DNA of 64,000 bases from an uncultured Clostridia bacterium (GTDB lineage: Bacteria > Bacillota > Clostridia > Oscillospirales > Acutalibacteraceae): contig CALEII010000033.1 in NCBI GenBank assembly GCA_937876205.1, forward strand, positions 1-64,000, read 5' to 3'. How positions within the stretch are numbered: the first letter of the stretch is position 1; the number at the start of each line of letters is the position of its first letter. This document shows, piece by piece, positions 35,105 through 43,580 of the stretch. The position numbers and the translations under genes are program-made. Under the pieces are notes generated by a model, which was not told the origin of the DNA, ran no database searches, and was given only the letters and a program-made list of their open reading frames with translations.

Positions 35105-37312
35105 TTATGCCGTTATTGCCGAAAGAAGAGTGAGAATGAATGTTCTGATAATCTCAATAATGTTCATAAGCTTCATTATGTCAACCGACGAATCGTGAGT
35201 GTCCTTTTCGGGTGTGAAGCTTATTTCATCAATGCTGATGTCGGCTTTTTCGCCTGTGAAACAGAATTCAATACCGCTTATGTTGTCAAGCTTGTCATTT
35301 GAGAATTTCATACCGAAATCAATGCCGTAGAGCAGAAGATTGTTTATGTCAACCTCAATTCTGTGCCATTCTCCGTCTGCAGGAATCACAATAGCCTCAT
35401 CTGAGGGAGAATACCACGCAACAGCGCCGTTATGGAGCTTGAGAGAGTCAAAAACAACATCCTTTGCCGAATTGTTGCGTACATTGAATATCACAGAGCC
35501 GTATTTGCCGTAATTGCTGTCTTCGTCATTGAATCTTACTGAGCTGAGTTTGTTGTCAAGAGCGATTGAGGGCATAACAGAGAAGCTGTCTTCTGTTGCA
35601 GTGACGTGAAGGCCCTTTTCTCCGCTGAAGGCTGAGTCTGTTTCTACAGTAACCTCGGCGTTTCTGCCTGTCCAGGCTGCATATTCCTTTGTGTAAACAT
35701 CATCTTTGAGGTGGAAAACTGTCTCTGTTTCGCAATCTGCCCACTGTTTTTCAAACCAAGAGGTTGAATTCTCGGGTTTGTTTACCACAAAGGGGCTTAC
35801 GGGCAGAGCCTTTTTTCCGAGTCTGCCTGAATAAAGATTTGCGTGTATGTTACCCAGTGCATATGCATAGCTTGCGCTGACGGGTTCAGTGATATTTTCA
35901 TTGTAAATAACAATCGTGTCACTGTCTGTTATCTCAGCCTTTGCCTGAACGAATATACCGTCTTCACCTGCCACGGCAAAGCCTGTGAGCATACCGTCAG
36001 CAACGAGTCCGTCACCCGTATTTTCGAGTGTGACATAGATTTTGCCGTCTTTTATCTCATAGCTTTCAACTGTTGCGGCTGTGTAGTCGTGCGATGCGCC
36101 GTAGACGAGTCCCATTGCGCTGTCTGCCATTCTTTCGCCGATTTCCTTTTTGCATTCGGGGTGAATTGCACCTGCCACCTGCAGATAAGTCAGCGGCACA
36201 TCATAAATTGACACAACTGCTCTTGCATCTTTTTCGGCTTTCTGCATCTGAGAAAAACCTATATTCATATCAAGAAGGTCTGTGCCGTTTTCTGTGTGGT
36301 ACTGATAAGCGGCAAGCTGAGTGTAAACTACGGGAAGAAGTCCGTTTCTGTAATCAAAAACCTCTGTATATGAGCGCTGCATAAGGGCAAAAAGAGAAGC
36401 ATACTGTGCGGGAGTTTTGCCGAACATAATATCACTCTCACCCTGATACCAGATCATACCTGAAAGCCTGAAATGCCTCAGCGGCTCAATCTTGAGATTG
36501 TAATTGCAGGTCATATCGTAGAATATACTCCGTTCAGCTTCGTTCCAAGAGTCTTTGTCAAAATACTGACCTGCCGAGGTGAGGATATTTTTAACTTCGG
36601 AGTCACTGTCTATGGCCTCTCTTGATATCCACGATGCTATGACACTGCCTCCAAGGGGCACATTGAGAATGCCTACAGGCATATTAAGCTCTTCTGTCAT
36701 TTCCTTTGCAAAGAAATAAGCCACTGCACTCATACCATAGATTGCTTCGTCATTGCCCGTCACCCAGCAGGCACCCGTAATATCGTTCTGAGGCTCGGCA
36801 GGAACAAGAGCCGTACTGCCCTTGTATTCGGGTATTGCCGGCACACAAAGAACACGTAACCAGTCGCCGAGGGGCTGTTTTTTATTATACATCTCAAGTC
36901 CTGTCTTATCCTGACCGAGGGGATACTGCATATTGCTCTGACCGCTTGCGAGCCATAATTCACCGAAAACAACATTTTCAAGTGTTTCAAATTCAGTACC
37001 GTTAAACGATAAAACTATTGTGTATTCGTCAAAGCCGCCTGCAGGAGCATTGAAAGAAATTTCAAACGTTCCGTCAGAGTCTGCCTTAGTTTCTGACATT
37101 GCTATAACGGATTCAGCAGCATCAAGAAGCGTTGCGGTAATTCTTCCGCCTGCAGAAGCAGTGCCTGCGATGATTGCCTTTTCGTTCTGCCTGAAAAGCA
37201 TACCGTCACCGTAGAAATTGTAAAGCTTTGCACTCTCTGAGGCAAACGCAGTTGATGCAAATGAAAGAATCATAATAAAAGAAAGGAATAATGATAATAT
37301 TTTTTTCAACAT
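35105..37312 (-). CDS. Secreted SGNH carbohydrate esterase (SASA/DUF303, sialate O-acetylesterase-like)
   Basis: 735 residues from the ATG at 37312, chosen because AAAAGGGGC precedes it and a signal peptide begins there (LSLFLSFIMILSFASTAFA). An N-terminal Ig-like domain (about 45-110) precedes the SASA esterase domain with nucleophile GQSNM (Ser126), IWYQGESD (conserved Gln/Glu) and a late AGAIHPECKKEIGERMA carrying the catalytic His. The C-terminal third (about 520-705) resembles a carbohydrate-binding jelly roll. The last 22 residues are hydrophobic (IIEIIRTFILTLLSAI), similar in place to tails of other secreted proteins here. Probably deacetylates host or plant glycans outside the cell. 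Confidence 0.87.
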   Translation of the reverse strand: MLKKILSLFLSFIMILSFASTAFASESAKLYNFYGDGMLFRQNEKAIIAGTASAGGRITATLLDAAESVIAMSETKADSDGTFEISFNAPAGGFDEYTIVLSFNGTEFETLENVVFGELWLASGQSNMQYPLGQDKTGLEMYNKKQPLGDWLRVLCVPAIPEYKGSTALVPAEPQNDITGACWVTGNDEAIYGMSAVAYFFAKEMTEELNMPVGILNVPLGGSVIASWISREAIDSDSEVKNILTSAGQYFDKDSWNEAERSIFYDMTCNYNLKIEPLRHFRLSGMIWYQGESDIMFGKTPAQYASLFALMQRSYTEVFDYRNGLLPVVYTQLAAYQYHTENGTDLLDMNIGFSQMQKAEKDARAVVSIYDVPLTYLQVAGAIHPECKKEIGERMADSAMGLVYGASHDYTAATVESYEIKDGKIYVTLENTGDGLVADGMLTGFAVAGEDGIFVQAKAEITDSDTIVIYNENITEPVSASYAYALGNIHANLYSGRLGKKALPVSPFVVNKPENSTSWFEKQWADCETETVFHLKDDVYTKEYAAWTGRNAEVTVETDSAFSGEKGLHVTATEDSFSVMPSIALDNKLSSVRFNDEDSNYGKYGSVIFNVRNNSAKDVVFDSLKLHNGAVAWYSPSDEAIVIPADGEWHRIEVDINNLLLYGIDFGMKFSNDKLDNISGIEFCFTGEKADISIDEISFTPEKDTHDSSVDIMKLMNIIEIIRTFILTLLSAITA

Positions 37313-37379
37313 TTTCAGCCCCTTTTGGTTTGTGGTTTTATTGTAATACAAAAAAATTGAAAAAGCAATGATAAAAAAG

Positions 37380-37407
37380 AATTTGTCGGACCGATAAATT
37401 ATTGTTT
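37380..37407. repeat. Palindromic repeat, short form
   Basis: AATTTGTCGG, AC, CGATAAATT followed by ATTGTTT: another copy of the TAAACAATAATTT family, lying just upstream of the metF promoter. Confidence 0.65.
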
Positions 37408-37411
37408 CTTC

Positions 37412-37440
37412 TTGCATTGTATTTTCTTCAGTGATATAAT
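37412..37440 (+). promoter_or_regulatory. Promoter of metF-metH
   Basis: TTGCAT, 17 bp, TATAAT. The leader to the ATG at 37466 is about 20 bases, leaving no room for a riboswitch. Confidence 0.75.
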
Positions 37441-37465
37441 AAAATCCGGAAACGGAGATGTTTTT

Positions 37466-38341
37466 ATGAAACTGTCTGAGTTATTTAAAAAAAGAATTCC
37501 TACGCTCTCTTTTGAAGTTTTTCCGCCGAAAACAAGCGGTAATTATGAGAATGTGAAACACGCAACAGCTGAGATTGCAAAGCTGAAGCCTGATTTTATG
37601 TCCGTCACCTGTGGTGCAGGGGGCAAAACTGATGTTTATACGGCAGAAATTGCAGCATCTCTGAGCCGTGATTACGGCGTGACATCAATTGCACATATGA
37701 CCTGTGTGGGCACCTCAAAGGCTGATGCAGAAAAAAGAATACGGGAGCTTGAGGGACTCGGCATTGAAAACATTCTCGGGCTCAGGGGTGACCTGCCCGA
37801 GGGTTTCGATATAAACGGCTGCGATTTCAGACACGCATCTGAGCTTATTGAATATGTAAAAAGCATATCGGATATCTGCGTGGGAGGAGCTTGCTATCCC
37901 GAATGTCATCCCGAATCATCAAATATAAATGAGGATATCTCTCATATTAAAGAAAAAGTGAATGCAGGATGTGATTTCCTGACCACTCAGATGTTTTTTG
38001 ATAACAATATTTTCTATAAGTATCTGTGTAAGCTTCGTGATGCAGGTGTGAATGTCCCTGTTGTTGCAGGGATTATGCCTGTTACAAATAAAGCGCAGAT
38101 TGACAGAATATGCAAGCTTTCGGGTACATATCTGCCCTCAAGATTTATCAACATTGTTGACCGTTTCGGTGATGACCCCGATGCAATGAAGCAGGCAGGC
38201 ATAATCTATGCAACCGAGCAGATTATCGACCTGCTTGCAAACGGTGTGAATGCAATTCACGTTTACTCAATGAACAAGCCCGATGTGGCTGAAAAAATAC
38301 AGTCAAATCTTTCATACATTATTCCCAAAAAGGAAGTTTAA
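37466..38341 (+). CDS. metF: Methylenetetrahydrofolate reductase
   Basis: Reduces 5,10-methylene-THF to 5-methyl-THF, the methyl donor for the following methionine synthase. 291 residues from the ATG at 37466, which has CGGAGATG upstream; an earlier in-frame ATG at 37412 lies inside the promoter. TIM barrel with SFEVFPPKT (catalytic Glu17), FMSVTCGAGG, NILGLRGDLPEG, CDFLTTQMFFDN and GIMPV near residue 210. One base separates its stop from the metH ATG. A two-gene folate/methionine operon. Confidence 0.95.
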   Translation: MKLSELFKKRIPTLSFEVFPPKTSGNYENVKHATAEIAKLKPDFMSVTCGAGGKTDVYTAEIAASLSRDYGVTSIAHMTCVGTSKADAEKRIRELEGLGIENILGLRGDLPEGFDINGCDFRHASELIEYVKSISDICVGGACYPECHPESSNINEDISHIKEKVNAGCDFLTTQMFFDNNIFYKYLCKLRDAGVNVPVVAGIMPVTNKAQIDRICKLSGTYLPSRFINIVDRFGDDPDAMKQAGIIYATEQIIDLLANGVNAIHVYSMNKPDVAEKIQSNLSYIIPKKEV

Positions 38342-38342
38342 G

Positions 38343-40721
38343 ATGAATATTATTGAAAAAATCAGAAAAGGTTTTACATACTTTGACGGCGGCACGGGAA
38401 CTGTTCTGCAGAAGAAGGGACTTGTTGCAGGTGAGCTGCCGGAAATGTGGAATCTGACTCACCGTGAAGAGATAATTGACCTGCATCTTTCATATATCAA
38501 CGCAGGAAGCCATATCATAAACACAAACACTTTCGGTGCGAATATTCTTAAATTTGACAAAGCTCAGCTTGAAGAAATCATCACGGCTGCCGTGGAAAAT
38601 GCACTTGAGGCAAAAAGAAGAAGCGGCAGAGATGATGTGTGGATTGCCCTTGATATCGGACCTTCGGGTAAGCTTCTGAAGCCCTACGGCACTCTTGATT
38701 TTGAGGAAGCCGTGTCGGTTTTTGCCGAAACGGTGAAAATCGGTGCAGATAAGGGCGTTGACCTCATCAACATTGAAACAATGACCGATTCCTACGAAAC
38801 AAAGGCTGCCGTACTTGCGGCAAAGGAAAATTGCGATCTGCCTGTTTTTGCAAGCAATGTTTACGATGCAAAGGGTAAGCTTATGACGGGTGCAGATGCT
38901 GTGGCAATGGTCGCACTTCTTGAGGGGATGGGAGTTTCGGCTCTCGGTCTTAACTGCTCTCTCGGCCCCAAAGAGATGAAAGAAATTGCGGGGAAAATCT
39001 GTAAGTATGCGTCGGTTCCCGTTATCGTAAAGCCCAATGCAGGCCTGCCTGAAACGGTTGACGGAAAAACTGTTTATAATGTTCAGCCCGACGGTTTTGC
39101 TCAGGCAATGGCTGAAATTGCAGAAAACGGAGCTGTTATTCTGGGCGGTTGCTGCGGTACGGACCCCGATTATATAAAAACCCTTGTTGAAAAAACTAAA
39201 AATATCAGACCTGCTGAAATCAGAGAAAAAAATATCACGCTTGTTTCATCTTACACTCACGCTGTTGAAATCGGCAATAAGCCCGTGATAATCGGTGAAA
39301 GAATCAATCCCACAGGCAAAAAGCTGTTTAAAGAGGCATTGAGAAATCACGATATTGACTATATTCTGAACGAAGGCTTCTCACAGCAGGAAAAGAAAAG
39401 CCATATACTTGATGTGAACGTAGGCTTGCCTGAAATTGACGAAAAAGCGATGCTCACAGAGGTTGTTGAAGCACTGCAGGCAGTCATTGACCTGCCCTTA
39501 CAGATTGATACCTCTGATTTTTGTGCAATGGAAAGAGCAATGCGCCGTTATAACGGAAAACCGATGATAAATTCCGTCAACGGCAAAAAAGAGAGTATGG
39601 ACAGCATTTTTCCTCTTGTGAAAAAATACGGCGGTGTCGTTGTGGGCCTCACTCTCGATGAAAACGGAATCCCCGACACGGCGCAGGGAAGAATTGAAAT
39701 AGCTGAAAAGATTTACCGTGAAGCAGGCAAATACGGCATTGAAAAAAAAGATATAATTATTGACCCTCTCACACTCACTGTCAGCACGGGTGCAGACAAT
39801 GCTAAAATTACCCTTGATGCTGTGAGGGGAATAAAAAAGCTTGGCGGAAATACGGTTCTTGGCGTTTCAAACATCTCATTCGGCCTGCCCGAAAGACAGA
39901 ATATCAATTCGGTATTTTATACACTGGCACTTGAAGCAGGACTCGATGCCGCCATTATCAACCCTAAATCGGAAGATATGATGAAATCCTATTACAGCTT
40001 CTGTGCTCTTATGGGGTATGACGAGAATTTTCTTGATTATATTGAATTTGCTTCGCAGGCAAAAAAAGAAATCCCCGTGAATAATACAGGGAATGAAAAT
40101 ATTTCTCTTAAAGATGCCGTTATCAGAGGTATGGGTGAAAAAGCTGCCTGTGAGGCAGAAAAGCTTATCAGTGAGATGAAACCCACTGAGCTTATTGATA
40201 AAATACTCATCCCTGCTCTTGATGAAGTGGGACAGGATTTTGAGAAAAACAAAATCTTTCTGCCTCAGCTTCTTATGAGTGCCGATGCGGCAGGTAAAGC
40301 ATTTGATGTAATCAAAAAGAAGATTGCCGTAAGCGGTGAAAAATCCGTGAAAAAGGGAACTGTTGTGATTGCAACGGTCAAAGGAGATATACACGATATC
40401 GGTAAAAACATAGTAAAGGTTATTCTTGAAAATTACGGTTTTGATGTGATTGATCTGGGCAAAGATGTGCCGTGTGAAAAAATTATTGATACAGTTGTTG
40501 AAAAGAGCATAAAGCTCTGCGGGTTGTCGGCTCTGATGACATCAACCGTGCCTGCAATGGAAGAAACAATCAAACTCCTTAAAGAAAAAGCCCCTTACTG
40601 CAGAACAGTGGTGGGAGGTGCCGTGCTGACACAGGAATATGCAGATATGATAGGTGCAACATATTATGCAAAGGATGCTATGGAAACAGTACGCTTTGCA
40701 GAGGAAGTGTTTGCTCCTTAG
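38343..40721 (+). CDS. metH: Cobalamin-dependent methionine synthase lacking the reactivation domain
   Basis: 792 residues from the ATG at 38343. Homocysteine-binding barrel (1-290) with zinc Cys205 in GLNCSLGP and Cys270/271 in GGCCGTDPD; pterin-binding barrel (about 310-570; IIGERINPTG, DVNVGLPEIDE); cap and B12 domain (about 590-792) with DIHDIGKNIV (His684 is the cobalt ligand) and GLSALMTST. The roughly 350-residue AdoMet reactivation domain of E. coli MetH is absent, as in many Clostridia, where a separate protein serves. Makes methionine from homocysteine using methyl-THF from MetF. Confidence 0.96.
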   Translation: MNIIEKIRKGFTYFDGGTGTVLQKKGLVAGELPEMWNLTHREEIIDLHLSYINAGSHIINTNTFGANILKFDKAQLEEIITAAVENALEAKRRSGRDDVWIALDIGPSGKLLKPYGTLDFEEAVSVFAETVKIGADKGVDLINIETMTDSYETKAAVLAAKENCDLPVFASNVYDAKGKLMTGADAVAMVALLEGMGVSALGLNCSLGPKEMKEIAGKICKYASVPVIVKPNAGLPETVDGKTVYNVQPDGFAQAMAEIAENGAVILGGCCGTDPDYIKTLVEKTKNIRPAEIREKNITLVSSYTHAVEIGNKPVIIGERINPTGKKLFKEALRNHDIDYILNEGFSQQEKKSHILDVNVGLPEIDEKAMLTEVVEALQAVIDLPLQIDTSDFCAMERAMRRYNGKPMINSVNGKKESMDSIFPLVKKYGGVVVGLTLDENGIPDTAQGRIEIAEKIYREAGKYGIEKKDIIIDPLTLTVSTGADNAKITLDAVRGIKKLGGNTVLGVSNISFGLPERQNINSVFYTLALEAGLDAAIINPKSEDMMKSYYSFCALMGYDENFLDYIEFASQAKKEIPVNNTGNENISLKDAVIRGMGEKAACEAEKLISEMKPTELIDKILIPALDEVGQDFEKNKIFLPQLLMSADAAGKAFDVIKKKIAVSGEKSVKKGTVVIATVKGDIHDIGKNIVKVILENYGFDVIDLGKDVPCEKIIDTVVEKSIKLCGLSALMTSTVPAMEETIKLLKEKAPYCRTVVGGAVLTQEYADMIGATYYAKDAMETVRFAEEVFAP

Positions 40722-40777
40722 AACCTATTGTTTAGAGTGACAGTAATTCAGATCTCAAGTAACTATAGTTCAACAAA

Positions 40778-40806
40778 AAAAGCCGTACTGAAAAAGTACG
40801 GCTTTT
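40778..40806. terminator. Shared terminator of metH and the (now split) tRNA-Thr gene
   Basis: AAAAGCCGTACT / AGTACGGCTTTT stem, with A and T runs on both sides. On the minus strand it comes directly after the CCA end of the split tRNA. Confidence 0.9.
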
Positions 40807-40807
40807 C

Positions 40808-40840
40808 TGGAGCTTGTGATCCGGCTTGAACGGACGACCT
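40808..40840 (-). pseudogene. 3' half of a split tRNA-Thr(CGT) gene
   Basis: On the minus strand it supplies variable bases AGGTC, T-arm GTCCG-TTCAAGC-CGGAT, acceptor CACAAGC, discriminator T and encoded CCA. It fits the 5' half at 43426-43473 exactly: all seven acceptor pairs form and AGGTC is shared. Joined, they make a 76-base tRNA. Confidence 0.9.
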
Positions 40841-40923
40841 ATGGTTGTATTTAAGGGTAACTATTCTACTTGTTAAAATCAATTGCATAATGTTATTTGA
40901 TTGATTGTAGCAAGAAAGTAGTT

Positions 40924-41307
40924 TTATTCAAAATATTGTAAATACTCAGATTCTTGTTTCATAGATGTGTATGCTTCTTGTTCTGTACCAAAAAACGAAT
41001 ATCCGAATTTCCTGTCTTTTGGTATCCAAGTTGCTGGGTAGGAATCAGGGATATTGCAACACAAATTCCATTCATATGCATCATAAACATATATTTCTTC
41101 ATATGTATATTTGTAAAATCCATTTGAACTTTTCAAAAGTATAAATCTTTTGGTTTTATCTTTGTTATATATAACTTTTATAACTTCACAATCTTCAAAA
41201 GATAGACTTTTATTATATAATTCTTCTGCAATTTCTTCGATTGTAGGAATAGGTGGAATGGATTGCTGTTTCTTTTTGTTAAGTATTAGGTCTTTAAGTT
41301 TTTTCAT
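40924..41307 (-). CDS. Hypothetical protein carried by the element
   Basis: 127 residues, not recognised. Basic N-terminus (KKLKDLILNKKKQQ) followed by a Pro-rich turn (SIPPIPTIEEIAEEL) and an alternating aromatic C-terminal half (NGFYKYTYEEIYVYDAYEWN). No signal peptide or membrane span, so cytoplasmic. AGAGGTGAG precedes the start, and TATACT lies about 20 bases further upstream. Codon use is AT-rich, unlike the flanking chromosome. Its function may relate to the element or it may be passenger cargo. Confidence 0.6.
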   Translation of the reverse strand: MKKLKDLILNKKKQQSIPPIPTIEEIAEELYNKSLSFEDCEVIKVIYNKDKTKRFILLKSSNGFYKYTYEEIYVYDAYEWNLCCNIPDSYPATWIPKDRKFGYSFFGTEQEAYTSMKQESEYLQYFE

Positions 41308-41394
41308 AAACTCACCTCTAATACAGTATAGCAGAAGGGAATAACAAATTCAATATCTGCATTTATGTGGTCATTAAACCTTATCAATTAACTT

Positions 41395-41580
41395 TTATAT
41401 ACTCATCAACCCCACGAACTTGTAGTATATATGCACGCATTGGTATTTCTCACCGTTTATGATTTCTTTTTCAGATACCACAATTTTCTCAATGAGCTCG
41501 TTCAGGATTCTTGCATTGAGTTCTTGTCAATACTATTTTGAGAAAATCTTCACTTCTCTTTCTTTGAATTATGCGGTTAA
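41395..41580 (-). pseudogene. C-terminal fragment of a large serine recombinase (DUF4368 type)
   Basis: The minus-strand frame LNARILNELIEKIVVSEKEI then YQCVHIYYKFVGLM and a stop is the usual C-terminus of Tn4451/TnpX-like large serine recombinases. Upstream the frame is broken: DFLKIV continues in another frame and an in-frame TGA precedes LNAR. The catalytic N-terminal domain is absent. It shows that the element once carried, or received, recombinase DNA. Confidence 0.7.
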
Positions 41581-42090
41581 ATTTTTGAGCATTGGCAAAG
41601 GAAAGAAAAAAGAGGAAGTAGGGGTTCTATCCTTACTTCCTCAACAACTTCTCTTATTCGGCTTACAGTGGCGAACAAACGGCAGATTACTCGCTGTGTA
41701 ATGCCTGATTCATAATATTCGTGTAAATCCTTGAAAATCTGAAAGGATGTACCCGCAAAGCCTTTGAAATCGGTGCTTACGGCTGATTTGTCTGTAAAAA
41801 GTAGTATCGCCTTTTTGAAAAGTCGTAAAATTCAAAATGCTTACAACCCTTGTAACAGTCGGCATCGCCGTCTGTTGTGAGCCGTCCGAGCGTCCTAAAA
41901 GACGTACGGACTTATTCCTGCTATAAAATCGGACGGGGTTTATAAGTGTAGGTACAATTTTTGAAATGTGATTTCATTGAAAAAAATATTTACACTACGT
42001 TCATTGAAAAATTATTTGCTTTATGATAGATTAGATATGGAAATAAAATCCTGTTTATCTATCTTTCAGTGTAACAAAGGAGTGAATGAT
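41581..42090. other. Gene-poor interior of the element
   Basis: No intact gene. It contains remnants (a minus-strand stretch reading FKGFAGTSFQIFKDLHEYYE without start), a hairpin near 41882-41909 (GTCCGAGCGTC ... GACGTACGGAC), and the ribosome binding site (AAAGGAGTG) of the lipoprotein gene at the end. I cannot assign it. Confidence 0.4.
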
Positions 42091-43254
42091 ATGAAAAAGT
42101 CAATTTCTATTTCTCTTGCATTTATAGTTTTTGTTCTCGCTTGTTTTTTGTCTGGTTGTTCAACCGATAAGCCTGATATAACACCTGATTTTTCCAATCA
42201 AGATGAATTAAAGAAAGTTGAGCAGGTAGGAGAAGTTCCGGAGAATCTACGTAATGTAGTAAAGAAAAATATCTTTCATAATGCTACACCATTTGATGGG
42301 AGGGTACTCAAAACAGAAATCTCTTCTTCAGATGAGGAAAATCATTCAGTTGTTCATAATATTCAAATGCTAGATTTGTTTGGCAATAAACTATCCGCCT
42401 ATTCGTGCAAGTCAGATGATGCATACCATATTAGAACTCTTACGGCAACAAATGATGGGGGCTTCCTGTTCGTTGTGGGTTTTGAGGATTATGCGTATGA
42501 ACAAAATGTATGGGCAAGTGAAAAAGGCTTTGCTTCCCGAGTGATTAAATGTGATGCTTCTGGTGAAGTGCAATTTGATACGGATTTTGAGAGTGTTGAG
42601 GGTGAAGCACTTAGTTATTGTTTTGAAGTAGATAATAAATACTATTTGTTCGGAACAAGAGAGACCCCTGAAACTAAAACACAGGGTGTTTACTCTTCGA
42701 CGGATATTTATATGACGATTTTAGATTCAAAGGGAAAGGTTATAAAAACCGCAACCATTGGTGGTTCGGATTATGATGACTTAAATTCAGTGAAAATACA
42801 AGACGACAAATTCGTTTTGTCTGTTAGTTCACAATCAAACGATGGAGATTTTTCAAAACAAAACGCTGATGGATATTCTGTTGATTATATTATAACCATA
42901 AACCGTAAACTTGAAATAACTCAAAAAGAACAGGGTATTGATAATTTTGATTTATATGAGAAAATTGGAGAAAGAAACGGTGAAGATATATACGGTAACG
43001 ATGCATTGCTAAAAGATTATGATGCAGGAACTCCAACTGCATATATTGAATATGAAGATTTTTACTTGATTGTATCTGAGAATGTGACAGGAGAATATGA
43101 AAAAACACCGGAATTCATAAGTTCCATTTGGTATTACACAGAAACTGTTTATTCCGGATATGATTATGACGGAAAACTACTTTTCAGAGCATCGGTGGAT
43201 TCCACACCTGATTACGATGCTAGATTAAATGTGTTGCAGAATTATACCAATTAA
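42091..43254 (+). CDS. Hypothetical lipoprotein carried by the element
   Basis: 387 residues from the ATG at 42091, chosen because AAAGGAGTG lies before it and a lipoprotein signal peptide starts there (MKKSISISLAFIVFVLACFL then LSGCS). After the Cys comes a Ser/Asp-rich spacer, then repeated beta strands (IRTLTATNDGGFLFVVGFED; IYMTILDSKGKVIKTATIGG; VDYIITINRK) spaced like blades of a beta-propeller or a delta-60-repeat/WG-type fold. Surface exposed; no enzyme motif. AT-rich codons fit element cargo. It ends just before the terminator shared with the element tRNA. Confidence 0.68.
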   Translation: MKKSISISLAFIVFVLACFLSGCSTDKPDITPDFSNQDELKKVEQVGEVPENLRNVVKKNIFHNATPFDGRVLKTEISSSDEENHSVVHNIQMLDLFGNKLSAYSCKSDDAYHIRTLTATNDGGFLFVVGFEDYAYEQNVWASEKGFASRVIKCDASGEVQFDTDFESVEGEALSYCFEVDNKYYLFGTRETPETKTQGVYSSTDIYMTILDSKGKVIKTATIGGSDYDDLNSVKIQDDKFVLSVSSQSNDGDFSKQNADGYSVDYIITINRKLEITQKEQGIDNFDLYEKIGERNGEDIYGNDALLKDYDAGTPTAYIEYEDFYLIVSENVTGEYEKTPEFISSIWYYTETVYSGYDYDGKLLFRASVDSTPDYDARLNVLQNYTN

Positions 43255-43255
43255 T

Positions 43256-43286
43256 AAAAAACCTCGTTCGCAAGAACGAGGTTTTT
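43256..43286. terminator. Terminator of the element-borne tRNA-Thr
   Basis: AAAAACCTCGTTC, GCAA, GAACGAGGTTTTT: 13-bp perfect stem directly after the tRNA CCA on the minus strand; also serves the lipoprotein gene from the other side. Confidence 0.92.
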
Positions 43287-43287
43287 T

Positions 43288-43362
43288 TGGAGCTGGTGAC
43301 GGGAATCGAACCTGCAACCTGCTCATTACGAATGAGCTGCTCTGCCATTGAGCCACACCAGC
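43288..43362 (-). tRNA. tRNA-Thr(CGT), intact, inside the element
   Basis: 75 bases including encoded CCA. Acceptor GCTGGTG/CACCAGC, D-arm GCTC/GAGC, anticodon stem GCTCA/TGAGC with loop TTCGTAA (anticodon CGT reads ACG, threonine), T-loop TTCGATT, discriminator T. The T-stem has one mismatch (GCAGG/CCCGT). It is a different tRNA body from the split gene outside the element but has the same anticodon loop. Immediately followed by a terminator. Confidence 0.95.
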
Positions 43363-43425
43363 GGATATTGAGTTTTTTGTTTTGTTGGATGGGTGGGAAA
43401 GGTGATATCCTTAAATACAACCAAA

Positions 43426-43473
43426 GACCTGCGCATTACGAATGCGCTGCACTACCGACTGTGCTACACAAGC
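43426..43473 (-). pseudogene. 5' half of a split tRNA-Thr(CGT) gene
   Basis: Reading on the minus strand: acceptor GCTTGTG, D-arm GCAC..GTGC, anticodon arm GCGCA-TTCGTAA-TGCGC (CGT), variable AGGTC, then element sequence where the T-arm should be. The missing part lies at 40808-40840. Its promoter is still intact upstream, so a truncated tRNA transcript leading into the element is expected. Confidence 0.9.
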
Positions 43474-43486
43474 GAACTACTCAGAT

Positions 43487-43515
43487 ATTATAATAAATCC
43501 GCACATAATTTTCAA
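43487..43515 (-). promoter_or_regulatory. Promoter of the split tRNA-Thr gene
   Basis: Minus strand TTGAAA, 17 bp, TATAAT, about 14 bases before the tRNA 5' half. It points into the element and toward the intact tRNA-Thr about 125 bp away. Confidence 0.82.
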
Positions 43516-43533
43516 GTCTTTTACAGAAATTTC

Positions 43534-43562
43534 TTGAATACAGAAAAGGGAGTATGTATAAT
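43534..43562 (+). promoter_or_regulatory. Promoter of the VanZ-like gene
   Basis: TTGAAT, 17 bp, TATAAT. Diverges from the tRNA promoter; only about 12 bases of leader precede the ATG at 43581. Confidence 0.82.
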
Positions 43563-43580
43563 ATCCCGTGGAGTGATTTT

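Larger units (their letters stand above)
40841..43425. mobile_element. 2.6-kb element inserted in tRNA-Thr(CGT)
   Basis: Terminal inverted repeats: TATGGTTGTATTTAAGG at the left end and TTTGGTTGTATTTAAGG reading in from the right, 16 of 17 identical. The target sequence GACC(T) of the tRNA variable region is present on both sides. Depending on whether the T is counted, the duplication is 4 or 5 bp and the left edge is 40840 or 40841. Cargo: an unknown gene (minus), a broken serine recombinase fragment, an unknown lipoprotein gene and an intact tRNA-Thr(CGT) with its own terminator. No intact transposase is visible, so it is probably non-autonomous or decayed. The cargo is more AT-rich than the flanks. 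Confidence 0.8.

Noticed and set aside
37313..37417. Longer N-terminus for the secreted esterase
   Set aside because: It would put 35 residues ahead of a normal signal peptide and overlap the metF promoter.
37441..37465. S-box (SAM) riboswitch before metF
   Set aside because: The leader between the promoter and ATG is only about 20 bases, too short for any riboswitch.
41459..41701. Plus-strand open frame of 80 codons
   Set aside because: The meaningful signal is on the opposite strand (serine recombinase C-terminus). The plus-strand frame has no ribosome binding site or recognisable content.
43404..43480. Apparent second tRNA gene
   Set aside because: Only the acceptor 5' strand, D-arm and anticodon arm are present. 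The T-arm region is element sequence and does not pair; it is the 5' half of a split gene.
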